Made by a program: the position numbers and the translations under genes
Source of the DNA: Opacimonas sp002292215
Lineage (GTDB): Bacteria; Pseudomonadota; Gammaproteobacteria; Enterobacterales; Alteromonadaceae
Length of the DNA stretch: 64,000 bases
Reading direction: 5' to 3'
Assembly: GCA_943846745.1 (NCBI GenBank)
Contig: OX044360.1
Span: 1,798,001 to 1,862,000 of the forward strand
Notes under the pieces: model-generated
What the model saw: the letters and a program-made list of their open reading frames with translations, nothing else
Databases searched by the model: none
Told to the model about the DNA's origin: nothing
Part shown: positions 33,255 to 41,631 of the stretch, piece after piece
How the letters are laid out: each line of letters opens with the position of its first letter
Numbering within the stretch: the first letter of the stretch is position 1

Positions 33255-35197
33255 TGGGTTTTTAGGTAGGTATACCCTTTGAGGCAATCTTCATAAAAAT
33301 CCGTCCACTTAACCCCTTCACGAGGCTTCATCACCCCTTGAGCGACGCGACGGTCGATTTCACGTTTAACATCAATCGCCATAGAATGAGGGTTGTACTG
33401 CATCACCGATAATACATTTTCTACCGACGATCCATGCACAACTTCTTCAATATAAAAATCCTGCGGATCATCATCATAACTAAAAATATGCACTTCATTT
33501 AAACGACCAAATAAGTTATGCATATCACCCATTACATCTTGATAAGCGCCTGTTAAAAACAGCCCTAAATGATATTTTTCATCTTTTCTCAACGGATGCA
33601 TCGGTAAAACATTAGAGATCTCACGTCCCACAGCAAATTGATCGATTTTGCCATCAGAGTCACAGGTAATATCAACCAATGAGCAATTTACTGTTGGCTC
33701 TTCATCTAATCGGGTCAGTGGTACAACCGGTAAAATCTGATCAATCGCCCACGTATCTGCGGCAGATTGAAAAACAGAGAAATTACATAAATACTGACTG
33801 GATAAGTTAAAGGCCAACGCTTGGATTTCTTCTGGAATAAACTCCGCTCCAGCATAACGCAGATGTAGCTTTTGCATGATCTGCCAGTACAATGTTTCGA
33901 CTTGAGCTAATTCTGTTAAGCCAATGACTCGAAATTTAAATGCATCATTGGCTTGTTCTTTATATTGAGACGCATCATTAAAGACTTCTTGTAGATTGGT
34001 CGCCGCATCCATCGAAGACGCTAATTCACGCATATTAGTCAAGATAACATGCTCATCATGACCAATCGTCAAATCAGCTTGAGACGAATCAGGTCGAATT
34101 TCGCCCATAATTTCGGTGATCACACAGCTGTGATGTGCTGTAATCGCACGTCCTGATTCACTGACTAAGGTTGGGTGCGGGACTTTTTCTAAATCGCACA
34201 CTTCTTTCATGCCGTAAACCACATCCGCGACATATTCTTCAATCGAATAGTTACGTGATGAGTCATTCGTCGATTTGGTACCATCATAATCAATACCTAA
34301 ACCACCACCGATATCGACATACTCTAAATTAAAGCCAAGATGGCGTAACTCAGAATAAATTAATGCGCCTTCATTAATGGCTTCTTTTACTGCACGTATA
34401 TCAGTTAGCTGGCTACCGATGTGAAAATGTAATAATTTTAAGCAATCACCCATGCCTTCTTCCGCAAGGTACTTGCCAGCATTAATAATTTCACTAATAG
34501 TGAGTCCAAATTTTGCACGATCACCACCACTGCCTTCCCACTTACCACGACCTTTCACGCTCATTTTAGCGCGTAAACCAATCATCGGAGATTCGCCAAG
34601 TTCTTTGGCAATACGGACAATCATTTTAATTTCTGAGAATTTCTCAACCACGATCAATACGTTACGACCTAGTTTTTGCGCTAAAAATGCCAGTTGCACA
34701 AATTCTTCATCCTTGTAACCATTAAGGACGGTCAAGGCTTCAGGTGTCGTGTTATAAGCCATAATAGTCAATAACTCAGCTTTAGAACCGGCCTCCAAAC
34801 CATAATGGTAGGCCTTACCCGCATCAACAATTTCTTCAACCACTTCACGCATCTGGTTAACTTTTACGGGATAGACACCACGGTATATACCTTGGTATTC
34901 CGCTTCAACCATACAGTCATTAAAGGCTTTATTTAAATGCACAACTTGTGCACGCAGTACATCATGAAAACGCACAACAACTGGAAACTGAATTTTTTGT
35001 TGTTGAATTTCAGCAATCACGGACGCAAAATCGATTTGCATATGCGGCTTTTCTACATCGGGTGTTACACATAAATTACCGTTATCACTTATGGCGAAAT
35101 AACCAGCACCCCATTTAGAAATACCATACAAGGCATCAGCGGCTTCGCGATCCCATTTTACCGAAGATTGTGTCGAAGAATTGAGAAAATTAGTCAT
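33251..35197 (-). CDS. speA: Biosynthetic arginine decarboxylase
   Basis: A 648-residue PLP enzyme of the alanine-racemase-fold (type III) arginine decarboxylases, converting arginine to agmatine for polyamine synthesis. The PLP lysine lies in GVYPVKVNQM near residue 106. The phosphate-binding VDIGGGLGIDYDGT is near residue 297, and the C-terminal half has the usual helical insertion. The length is close to E. coli SpeA. No speB or speE follows; instead the gene is translationally coupled to alkA, an unusual partner. Confidence 0.96.
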   Translation of the reverse strand: MTNFLNSSTQSSVKWDREAADALYGISKWGAGYFAISDNGNLCVTPDVEKPHMQIDFASVIAEIQQQKIQFPVVVRFHDVLRAQVVHLNKAFNDCMVEAEYQGIYRGVYPVKVNQMREVVEEIVDAGKAYHYGLEAGSKAELLTIMAYNTTPEALTVLNGYKDEEFVQLAFLAQKLGRNVLIVVEKFSEIKMIVRIAKELGESPMIGLRAKMSVKGRGKWEGSGGDRAKFGLTISEIINAGKYLAEEGMGDCLKLLHFHIGSQLTDIRAVKEAINEGALIYSELRHLGFNLEYVDIGGGLGIDYDGTKSTNDSSRNYSIEEYVADVVYGMKEVCDLEKVPHPTLVSESGRAITAHHSCVITEIMGEIRPDSSQADLTIGHDEHVILTNMRELASSMDAATNLQEVFNDASQYKEQANDAFKFRVIGLTELAQVETLYWQIMQKLHLRYAGAEFIPEEIQALAFNLSSQYLCNFSVFQSAADTWAIDQILPVVPLTRLDEEPTVNCSLVDITCDSDGKIDQFAVGREISNVLPMHPLRKDEKYHLGLFLTGAYQDVMGDMHNLFGRLNEVHIFSYDDDPQDFYIEEVVHGSSVENVLSVMQYNPHSMAIDVKREIDRRVAQGVMKPREGVKWTDFYEDCLKGYTYLKTQ

Positions 35198-35348
35198 CGA
35201 GTCTGCTCAGTTGAATGACAAAAATCTTATTATAATCCTACCTAGCCCAATATCGAAATTATTTATTCGATAACGTTGCGATTACTTGAGATTTTCCTAA
35301 TATTAATAATAGATAACGTGACATTTACTAGGAAAAACGCTATTAGTT

Positions 35349-36299
35349 ATGATGGATCAACAAACAACGTCTCACCAATCTAAATTTAAAGTCTTGTATA
35401 TCGATGACAATCCATTGGATTTGCAAATCATATTAAATCAGCTCTCTGATCAGTTTGAGTTCACATTTGCCAACAATGGTCGAGAAGCCCTTATTTATGG
35501 TTTTCAACAGCCACAACCCGATATTTTTTTAATCGATATTCATATGCCTAGTATGAATGGGTTTGAGTTGTGTGAAAAATTTACCAAGGCACCCGAAACG
35601 TCACATATTCCGATTATATTTTTAACCGGAAACAACACACTTAACTGCAAAACTCGCGCATTTAATATTGGTTGTGTCGATTATGTAGTCAAACCGATTG
35701 ATCCACGAGAACTCCGTTTACGGATTAATAATCACGTCAAGATATCGCGCCAATCGAATGCAATCAAAACACTTGCCGCCTTAGAATCTGAGACGAAAAT
35801 CAATAACTATTATAAATATTTGCAAGAACTGCAAACCGAATGGAATTTATGCAAGCGTTACGATTATCCCTTAACATTGCTCCATTGTGAAATCGATAAT
35901 CTGCAAGATATATTAGCCCCCTTAAACGCGAAGCAATCATCTCAGATCATGTTGGCGGTGGCGAATGCGATTCGTGATCTCGGTAATCGTCCAGGAGACT
36001 CCGTTGCCCATATTAATCCAGCAACGTTTGCGATATTACTATCCGATTCACAGATTTCCCATGCGGTTAATTGTGCCAAAGAGCTCGTAGCAAGAATATC
36101 GGCTTTGCAGATTAAAGTTCTATCCGAAGATTTGCCAATCCAAGTCACCATGAGTATTGGCGTGGCCTCATTATATCCTGAGGGCAATACGACGATGATG
36201 ACCCTTCATGACAATGCGAATACAGCGTTAATAGAAGCAAAGCTCAATGGTGGTAATAATTGGTGTATGTATAGTGTTAGCCATATTCTGACTACATAG
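35349..36299 (+). CDS. Response regulator with degenerate GGDEF domain
   Basis: A 316-residue protein. Residues 12-130 form a receiver domain with acidic pair Asp19-Asp20, phosphoacceptor Asp63 (LIDIHMPSMNGFEL), Thr93 and Lys115 (YVVKPIDP). The rest has a GGDEF fold (QIMLAVANAIRDL, SIGVASLYPEGN), but the active-site loop reads HINPATF instead of GGDEF, so it should not make cyclic di-GMP. It may bind GTP or cyclic di-GMP, or act through protein contacts. No histidine kinase is adjacent. It is divergent from speA. Confidence 0.88.
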   Translation: MMDQQTTSHQSKFKVLYIDDNPLDLQIILNQLSDQFEFTFANNGREALIYGFQQPQPDIFLIDIHMPSMNGFELCEKFTKAPETSHIPIIFLTGNNTLNCKTRAFNIGCVDYVVKPIDPRELRLRINNHVKISRQSNAIKTLAALESETKINNYYKYLQELQTEWNLCKRYDYPLTLLHCEIDNLQDILAPLNAKQSSQIMLAVANAIRDLGNRPGDSVAHINPATFAILLSDSQISHAVNCAKELVARISALQIKVLSEDLPIQVTMSIGVASLYPEGNTTMMTLHDNANTALIEAKLNGGNNWCMYSVSHILTT

Positions 36300-36318
36300 A
36301 TTTTTGTCGCTTAGTCAC

Positions 36319-36987
36319 TTAGTTAGGCATCAACATGTGGCCGGTTTTGACCCATATAACCGTTTCCTCTTCTACAAAGGGATGATGTGCACTCATGTGT
36401 GGACTTCGCAGCCAACTGCCTTGTGGATACGCACCGTGTTCATCCATAAACGTCCCTGAGATCACATATATCTCTTCTCCGCCAAAATGCCGATGGGGTT
36501 GAAAACGCTCACCCGCAGGCCATTTAACTAACGCGCAACCCTCGTTACCATATTCACTATGATGTTGATGTAAGGGCATGACTTGTAAGCCTCCTTGCCC
36601 TGGTAGCCATGCGGTAGTATTGGTATCAACCCTTACCGTCGCCATATCGTCCGCAGCAAACTGACATAATTTAACGAATAACTCGCAGCCATCTTGGCTA
36701 AATGGGGCGTGCGATGACCCTGGTGGATTACGCAAATACGTACCTGCAGGATAATCGCCATGTTCATCACTGAAAATACCTGCCAAAACCAATATTTCTT
36801 CACCTTTTGGGTGAAAATGCGTGTTGAAATGTGAGTTGGGGGCATATCGGACAATACTAGTGGCATGTCCTGATTCGGTATCTTCACGGGCTAAGGGTTT
36901 ACGATCAACGCCAGCCATTGGACTCGGTTGCCATGGTTGGGTTTGGGTATTGATGAAAAGTTGTTGTGCAAAATCCATGTTGAGCAT
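36319..36987 (-). CDS. Double-cupin protein, ChrR-like
   Basis: A 222-residue protein with two cupin domains of ChrR type: HFNTHFHPKGEEILVLAG in the first and RFQPHRHFGGEEIYVISG in the second, each with the His and Glu metal ligands. Each is followed by a similar PAGTYLRNPPGSSHAPF or PQGSWLRSPHMSAHHPF block, so it is an internal duplication. There is no N-terminal sigma-binding domain and no sigma factor nearby. The function is probably metal-dependent oxygenase or isomerase, or sensing. ATG 36987 is favoured over 36993 because AGGA is then spaced correctly. Confidence 0.85.
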   Translation of the reverse strand: MLNMDFAQQLFINTQTQPWQPSPMAGVDRKPLAREDTESGHATSIVRYAPNSHFNTHFHPKGEEILVLAGIFSDEHGDYPAGTYLRNPPGSSHAPFSQDGCELFVKLCQFAADDMATVRVDTNTTAWLPGQGGLQVMPLHQHHSEYGNEGCALVKWPAGERFQPHRHFGGEEIYVISGTFMDEHGAYPQGSWLRSPHMSAHHPFVEEETVIWVKTGHMLMPN

Positions 36988-37053
36988 GGGCATTCCTATT
37001 CGGCAAAAGTAGTCTTATTACATATAGTTCAAATTTTAGTGAGCGTGATCTTG

Positions 37054-37389
37054 CTAGCTTAACCACCTCGCCTCAGCACCTGATTCTTCACTATCAAAGG
37101 TAACATGCTGCTTGGCATTTTTGAGTAATATCCCCGCTGTAAACAAGGATTGTTGAATGTCTTTAATTAAGCGCTGATCCAAGCCTTGAGCTTGTGCGGC
37201 AATAAGTTGTGCATCCGAAGCAAATACACAGATAACGCGTAACGATCCTGGAAAGCGCGAATAATCGGCCGTGTGCGTCAGCCAGACAAAGCCATCTATA
37301 TCCTCTTTTGCACTGTCGCAAACTAAGGTTAAGGCTTTGATGACGTTATTATCGAGCTTTTTGGTGGTCTTATTCATACGCGTAGTCAT
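37054..37389 (-). CDS. Conserved hypothetical small protein
   Basis: A 111-residue soluble protein beginning near TKKLDNNVIKALTLVCDSAK, with the central block GFVWLTHTADYSRFPGSLRV. I recognise this as a conserved gammaproteobacterial type sometimes loosely annotated as a Fis-family regulator, but no convincing HTH is seen. The start could be 37389 or 37377. Function unknown. Confidence 0.65.
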   Translation of the reverse strand: MTTRMNKTTKKLDNNVIKALTLVCDSAKEDIDGFVWLTHTADYSRFPGSLRVICVFASDAQLIAAQAQGLDQRLIKDIQQSLFTAGILLKNAKQHVTFDSEESGAEARWLS

Positions 37390-37632
37390 AGGTGAAATAA
37401 TAAGTAAATCATTCTACTATGATAATTGTCTCATCCCAAATCCGATGTGGGGACGCATGGTATTTGTTGTCTGTGCGATTTTAACTATTGGCTTGCTCCT
37501 CAAACGGAGTGCGAAAGTAATGACATGATCTAGAATAATTAAGTTATTGAATTGTTAACAGCTTGTTGCTACATTGATTCATCAATCGAATACTCATCAT
37601 TCAGTATCATAATAAATAAAGAGAAGGTTCTT

Positions 37633-38127
37633 GTGAATCACAAAGTTAGGCTTGCCGCCATACTGGTGCTCGTGTGGATGTTATTGTCCGGAATGCTTGA
37701 GCCACTCATGCTCACTTTTGGGTTGTTTTCTGTGGTTTTTTCGTTATGGATCACAGGGCGCATGCTTAAAATTGATCAAGAAAGATACACTTTTTTTGTC
37801 ACCCGCAATTTTATACGTTTTTTATATCAACTGGCGATCAAGGTCGTACAATCCAATATTGATGTGAGCTTGCGTATTTTGGGTTTTCGCCCCGTAGAGT
37901 CGACCTTTATTACCATTCCTATGCCTTATAAAGACGATGTCGCCAAAGTATTATATGCCAATGCAATTACCCTCACACCTGGATCATCCAGCATTGCCTT
38001 ATCCGATGACACATTATTGGTTCATACCATTAGCAATCAAGGCGCCGAAGATTTAGCAAACAACGACATGCTTAATATCATGCCCAAACAATATGCCATT
38101 ACTGAAATTGAGGTTGATCCAGTATGA
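37633..38127 (+). CDS. mrpE: Mrp antiporter subunit E
   Basis: A 164-residue subunit with about three N-terminal membrane segments and the MrpE block KVVQSNIDVSLRIL, followed by ANAITLTPGSSSIALSDDTL. GTG 37633 follows AAGG at 5 bases and gives the usual family N terminus; the longest frame (37552) adds a spurious leader. It is the first gene of a ten-gene operon for a multi-subunit cation/proton antiporter in the inner membrane. Confidence 0.88.
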   Translation: MNHKVRLAAILVLVWMLLSGMLEPLMLTFGLFSVVFSLWITGRMLKIDQERYTFFVTRNFIRFLYQLAIKVVQSNIDVSLRILGFRPVESTFITIPMPYKDDVAKVLYANAITLTPGSSSIALSDDTLLVHTISNQGAEDLANNDMLNIMPKQYAITEIEVDPV

Positions 38128-38438
38128 CCATTTATTTTCTTGTCGCCGGTTTAGCCATATTAATTGCGATGGCGTTAGGCGTGTGCCGAGCGTTGCTTGG
38201 TCCAAGTGTCTTTGACCGTATTTTAGCCGTGAATATGTTTGGTACTAAAGCCGTATTACTCATTGCGCTTTACGCATTTTTCAGCGGAAGGCATGATTTA
38301 CTCGATATATCGTTACTCTATTCATTACTCAATTTTGTCGGCGTTATTGCAGCACTGCGCCTAGTCGAGCGCGGTAAATTCTTTGCTAATGATGCACGAG
38401 TTGACGCCGCTGATCCGGAGGCTTCAGATGATAATTGA
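38124..38438 (+). CDS. mrpF: Mrp antiporter subunit F
   Basis: A 104-residue protein with three membrane segments and the MrpF block RALLGPSVFDRILAVNMFGT. The ATG overlaps the mrpE stop by 4 bases. Small structural subunit of the antiporter. The polar C-terminal tail of about 20 residues overlaps the start of mrpG. Confidence 0.92.
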   Translation: MTIYFLVAGLAILIAMALGVCRALLGPSVFDRILAVNMFGTKAVLLIALYAFFSGRHDLLDISLLYSLLNFVGVIAALRLVERGKFFANDARVDAADPEASDDN

Positions 38439-38793
38439 GACCATTAGTTTTATCTTAATCGGGATTGGCTGTGCCCTAGGGGTAATCGGTGCGATTGGTA
38501 TTATTACTCTGCCAGACACTTATGCTCGCTTACATGCAGTAGGGGTAACCGATACTCTGTGTACATTTTTAATCTTATTCGGACTAGGCTTACAAGCTGA
38601 CTCTTATACCGCAGTCGCCAAACTCATTTTGATTTTTATGTTTCTCGCGTTTACTAGCCCAGCTTCGTCTTATGCCTTAGCTAATAGTGCATGGCGTTGG
38701 GGTCTTCGCCATAACCAAAAAATCCATATCCAAACCATTGAACGTGACACACCCTCTCAATCAACTAATTCAACACAAGGAGCTGACCAATGA
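38428..38793 (+). CDS. mrpG: Mrp antiporter subunit G
   Basis: A 121-residue protein with three membrane segments and the MrpG signature GAIGIITLPDTYARLHAVGV. ATG 38428 is preceded by GGAGG; the earlier ATG of the longest frame (38383) lies inside mrpF and is rejected. It overlaps mrpF by 11 bases and the next gene by 4 bases. Confidence 0.92.
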   Translation: MIIETISFILIGIGCALGVIGAIGIITLPDTYARLHAVGVTDTLCTFLILFGLGLQADSYTAVAKLILIFMFLAFTSPASSYALANSAWRWGLRHNQKIHIQTIERDTPSQSTNSTQGADQ

Positions 38794-39359
38794 GTTTGAT
38801 GTTAAACCTTGTTCTATTAGTGTTTTTATTAGTCATGGCAATTGCAGTACTTAAAACCAAACATCTATTTGCCATGGCGATGTTATTTGGCTTATACAGT
38901 TTATTGGTTGCAGGGTTGTTTGTGGTGTTAGATGCACCGGATGTCGCCTTTACAGAAGCCGCAGTCGGTACTGGTATTTCAACTGTATTGATGCTCGTGA
39001 CATTAGCGTCAATTAAAGATGGGCATGAAGCGGTCAGTTCGACAAAGCGTAAAATCGGTCCACTTATTATTTGTTTAGTGATGGGTGGATTATTAATTTT
39101 TGGCACACATGATATCGCTAAATTAGGTGAGATCCACAGTCCCCCTAATGATCAAGTCGCTGCCTATTACATTACCCAAGGACAAGCTGAAACGGGTGTT
39201 CCTAACTTAGTGACTGCGGTATTAGCCAGCTATCGCGGCTTTGATACCTTAGGTGAAGTTACAGTGGTATTAACTGCAGGGATTGGCGTGCTGTTATTAC
39301 TCGGACAACGACGTAAGATCCACGTCAAAAAACGAGGGCAAACACATGATGACCAATGA
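38790..39359 (+). CDS. DUF4040 protein: free-standing equivalent of the MrpA C-terminal / MrpB N-terminal part
   Basis: A 189-residue membrane protein. The first part is the DUF4040 (NuoJ-like) domain (VLDAPDVAFTEAAVGTGIST); the second has an NLVTAVLASYRGFDTLGEV block found at the MrpA/MrpB boundary. In classical seven-subunit Mrp these modules are fused to the large MrpA; here they form a separate chain between mrpG and mrpB. The gene overlaps both neighbours. Confidence 0.85.
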   Translation: MSLMLNLVLLVFLLVMAIAVLKTKHLFAMAMLFGLYSLLVAGLFVVLDAPDVAFTEAAVGTGISTVLMLVTLASIKDGHEAVSSTKRKIGPLIICLVMGGLLIFGTHDIAKLGEIHSPPNDQVAAYYITQGQAETGVPNLVTAVLASYRGFDTLGEVTVVLTAGIGVLLLLGQRRKIHVKKRGQTHDDQ

Positions 39360-39771
39360 TTTAATTCTGCGGGTTGTCACCAAGTGGCTATCCCCTATCA
39401 TTATTCTGTTCGCTTTATATGTGCAATTTCACGGTGACTATAGTCCCGGTGGCGGCTTTCAAGCCGGCGTTATATTTTCTACTGCCATATTACTGTATGC
39501 CTTGACCTATGGGTTAGATGCGGCATTAAAAGTCATCCCAGAAACGGCGCTTAGAGTCGCAGCGAGCTTTGGTGTGTTGTTATATGGTGGCGTAGGAGTT
39601 GTCTCAATGTTGTTAGGGGGAAATTTTTTGAATTACAGCGTGTTAGCTGACACTCCATTAGCAGGGCAACATATAGGGATTATCGTCATTGAACTAGGGG
39701 TCGGGATCACTGTTGCTGCCGTGATGATTTTACTCTTTTTTACCTTTTCTCGGAGAGTCGATCCAGAATGA
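39346..39771 (+). CDS. mrpB: Mrp antiporter subunit B (MnhB domain)
   Basis: A 141-residue protein with four membrane segments and the MnhB motif FHGDYSPGGGFQAGVIFSTA. ATG 39346 follows CGAGGG; the earlier start of the longest frame lies within the preceding gene. It overlaps the DUF4040 gene by 14 bases and mrpC by 4. Confidence 0.92.
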   Translation: MMTNDLILRVVTKWLSPIIILFALYVQFHGDYSPGGGFQAGVIFSTAILLYALTYGLDAALKVIPETALRVAASFGVLLYGGVGVVSMLLGGNFLNYSVLADTPLAGQHIGIIVIELGVGITVAAVMILLFFTFSRRVDPE

Positions 39772-40133
39772 TTGAGTATATTTTAGGACATATTAATTAC
39801 TGGTTCATCATTGCAGTCATGATGGTGGGATTGTATACCTTGATTAGCCGTGCGAATTTAATCAAAAAACTGGCTGGCTTAGCAATATTTCAAACTGCGG
39901 TAATTTTGTTTTATGTCAGTTTAGGCAAAGTCACTGGCGGTACTGTACCGATTGTCGACGAAGCCTACACCTTATATTCCAACCCATTACCTCAAGTACT
40001 GATGCTGACTGCCATCGTGGTAGGAGTAGCCACCACTGCATTAGGATTTGCGTTAGTCATTCGCATCAAAGAAGCCTACAACACCATAGAAGAAGACGCG
40101 ATATTTACTTTGGATCAAAAAGATCATGAATGA
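39768..40133 (+). CDS. mrpC: Mrp antiporter subunit C (NuoK-like)
   Basis: A 121-residue NuoK homologue with three membrane segments, including LPQVLMLTAIVVGVATTALG, the family's most conserved segment. It overlaps the downstream mrpD by 8 bases. Confidence 0.92.
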   Translation: MIEYILGHINYWFIIAVMMVGLYTLISRANLIKKLAGLAIFQTAVILFYVSLGKVTGGTVPIVDEAYTLYSNPLPQVLMLTAIVVGVATTALGFALVIRIKEAYNTIEEDAIFTLDQKDHE

Positions 40134-41631
40134 GCAGTTAACGATTTTGTTGGTGGTGGTGCCGTTAATGATCGCCCCTATTACCGCGTTATTTAAATCC
40201 CACACGATCAGCTGGATATTGACTGCTATTGTGTCGTTTACCTCCCTGATCTTATCTTTTATTATCTTGTTTGATGTCATTGATGGCTCGCATGTAATCT
40301 ATGAATTAGGTGGCTGGCGCCCTCCTTGGGGAATTGAATACAAAATAGATTCACTCAATGCCTTTATTGCGCTGATCGTCAGTGCGATTGCCTGTTTATC
40401 AACTATATTTGCATGGCAAAGTGTGCCCAAAGAAATTAATGAAAACAATTACGGCCTATTTTATGCTGCTTTGCAACTATGTTTATTAGGCTTATTAGGT
40501 ATTGCCTTGACCGGTGATATTTTTAACTTATTTGTCTTTTTAGAGATCTCATCATTATCAAGCTATGCCCTGATTAGTATGGGCCGCTCACGTAAAGCCT
40601 TAACTGCAGCGTTCTCTTATTTGATTTTGGGTACCATAGGCGCCACATTTTTTTTGATTGGTGTTGGCTTTTTATATGCCGCGTCAGGCAGTTTAAATAT
40701 CGCCGATATTGCAACACGATTTTCGACCTTTGCGGACATGCAATTGGTAATGACTGGTTTTATCTTTATCTTGTTAGGTCTAGGGCTAAAAGCAGCGATT
40801 TTTCCAATGCATAGCTGGTTGCCCAATGCCTATGGACATGCGCCATCAGTTGTTAGCATCTTTTTATCCGCAACCGCCACCAAAGTATCGATTTATGTGT
40901 TGATCCGTGTGCTCTTTGACCTCTATCCCGTGGCATATTGGCAAGCGTTGTTACTGCCTCAAATCTTACTAGTATTAGGTTGTGTCGGTGTGATTTATGG
41001 GTCGTTTCGGGCTTGGCAACAAGTGGAGCTCAAACGCTTATTGGCGTTTTCCAGTGTTGCGCAAATCGGCTACATCATAATCGGAATTTCATTACTCAAT
41101 AATGATGGGATCACCGCCTCCGTGATGCATTTATTTAACCATGCCCTAATCAAAGCGACATTATTTATGGGGGCGGGAATTATTTTATATCGTACCAACA
41201 CTACCAAGCTGTCTGAACTTAGAGGGTTTGGCGGCAGTATGCCGTGGACGTTTGCCGCAATTGTCTTAGCAGGTTTAAGTTTGATTGGCGTACCGGGTAC
41301 CGTTGGTTTTGTAACTAAATGGTACTTGTTAAGCGGCGCGATTGCTCAAGGTAAATGGATTGTCGTGGTGGCGATATTAGCTGGTTCAGTTTTAGCTATC
41401 GCTTATGTGTGGAAAATTGTCGAAGCGATGTATTTTAATTCTAAACGCAAAATGGTCATTCAAAACGTAAAAAGTGGCGATATCAATCTAGCAAAAGCCC
41501 CAATTAGCTTATCATTGGCGTTGTGGATTGGTGCTGCTGGTTGTTTGTATTTTGGTTTATATACGGAGCTGCCTTATCAATCGGCACAGTCTATTGCGAC
41601 CGCATTGCTAAGTAGCGAGGTGGCACAATGA
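40126..41631 (+). CDS. mrpD: Mrp antiporter subunit D (first proton-pump-like subunit)
   Basis: A 501-residue NuoN/NuoM-like protein with about 14 membrane segments. The key charged residues are present: Glu in NLFVFLEISSLSSYAL, Lys in LGLKAAIFPMHSWLP and the later Lys in SATATKVSIYVL. It is the MrpD equivalent. With the two following paralogues it gives three antiporter-like subunits. Confidence 0.92.
   Translation: MNEQLTILLVVVPLMIAPITALFKSHTISWILTAIVSFTSLILSFIILFDVIDGSHVIYELGGWRPPWGIEYKIDSLNAFIALIVSAIACLSTIFAWQSVPKEINENNYGLFYAALQLCLLGLLGIALTGDIFNLFVFLEISSLSSYALISMGRSRKALTAAFSYLILGTIGATFFLIGVGFLYAASGSLNIADIATRFSTFADMQLVMTGFIFILLGLGLKAAIFPMHSWLPNAYGHAPSVVSIFLSATATKVSIYVLIRVLFDLYPVAYWQALLLPQILLVLGCVGVIYGSFRAWQQVELKRLLAFSSVAQIGYIIIGISLLNNDGITASVMHLFNHALIKATLFMGAGIILYRTNTTKLSELRGFGGSMPWTFAAIVLAGLSLIGVPGTVGFVTKWYLLSGAIAQGKWIVVVAILAGSVLAIAYVWKIVEAMYFNSKRKMVIQNVKSGDINLAKAPISLSLALWIGAAGCLYFGLYTELPYQSAQSIATALLSSEVAQ

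Noticed and set aside
37271..37528. Small plus-strand ORF before the Mrp operon, ending in a hydrophobic stretch
   Set aside because: Its first half is the complement of the conserved hypothetical gene at 37054-37389 and no binding site precedes the short hydrophobic part; it looks like a shadow.
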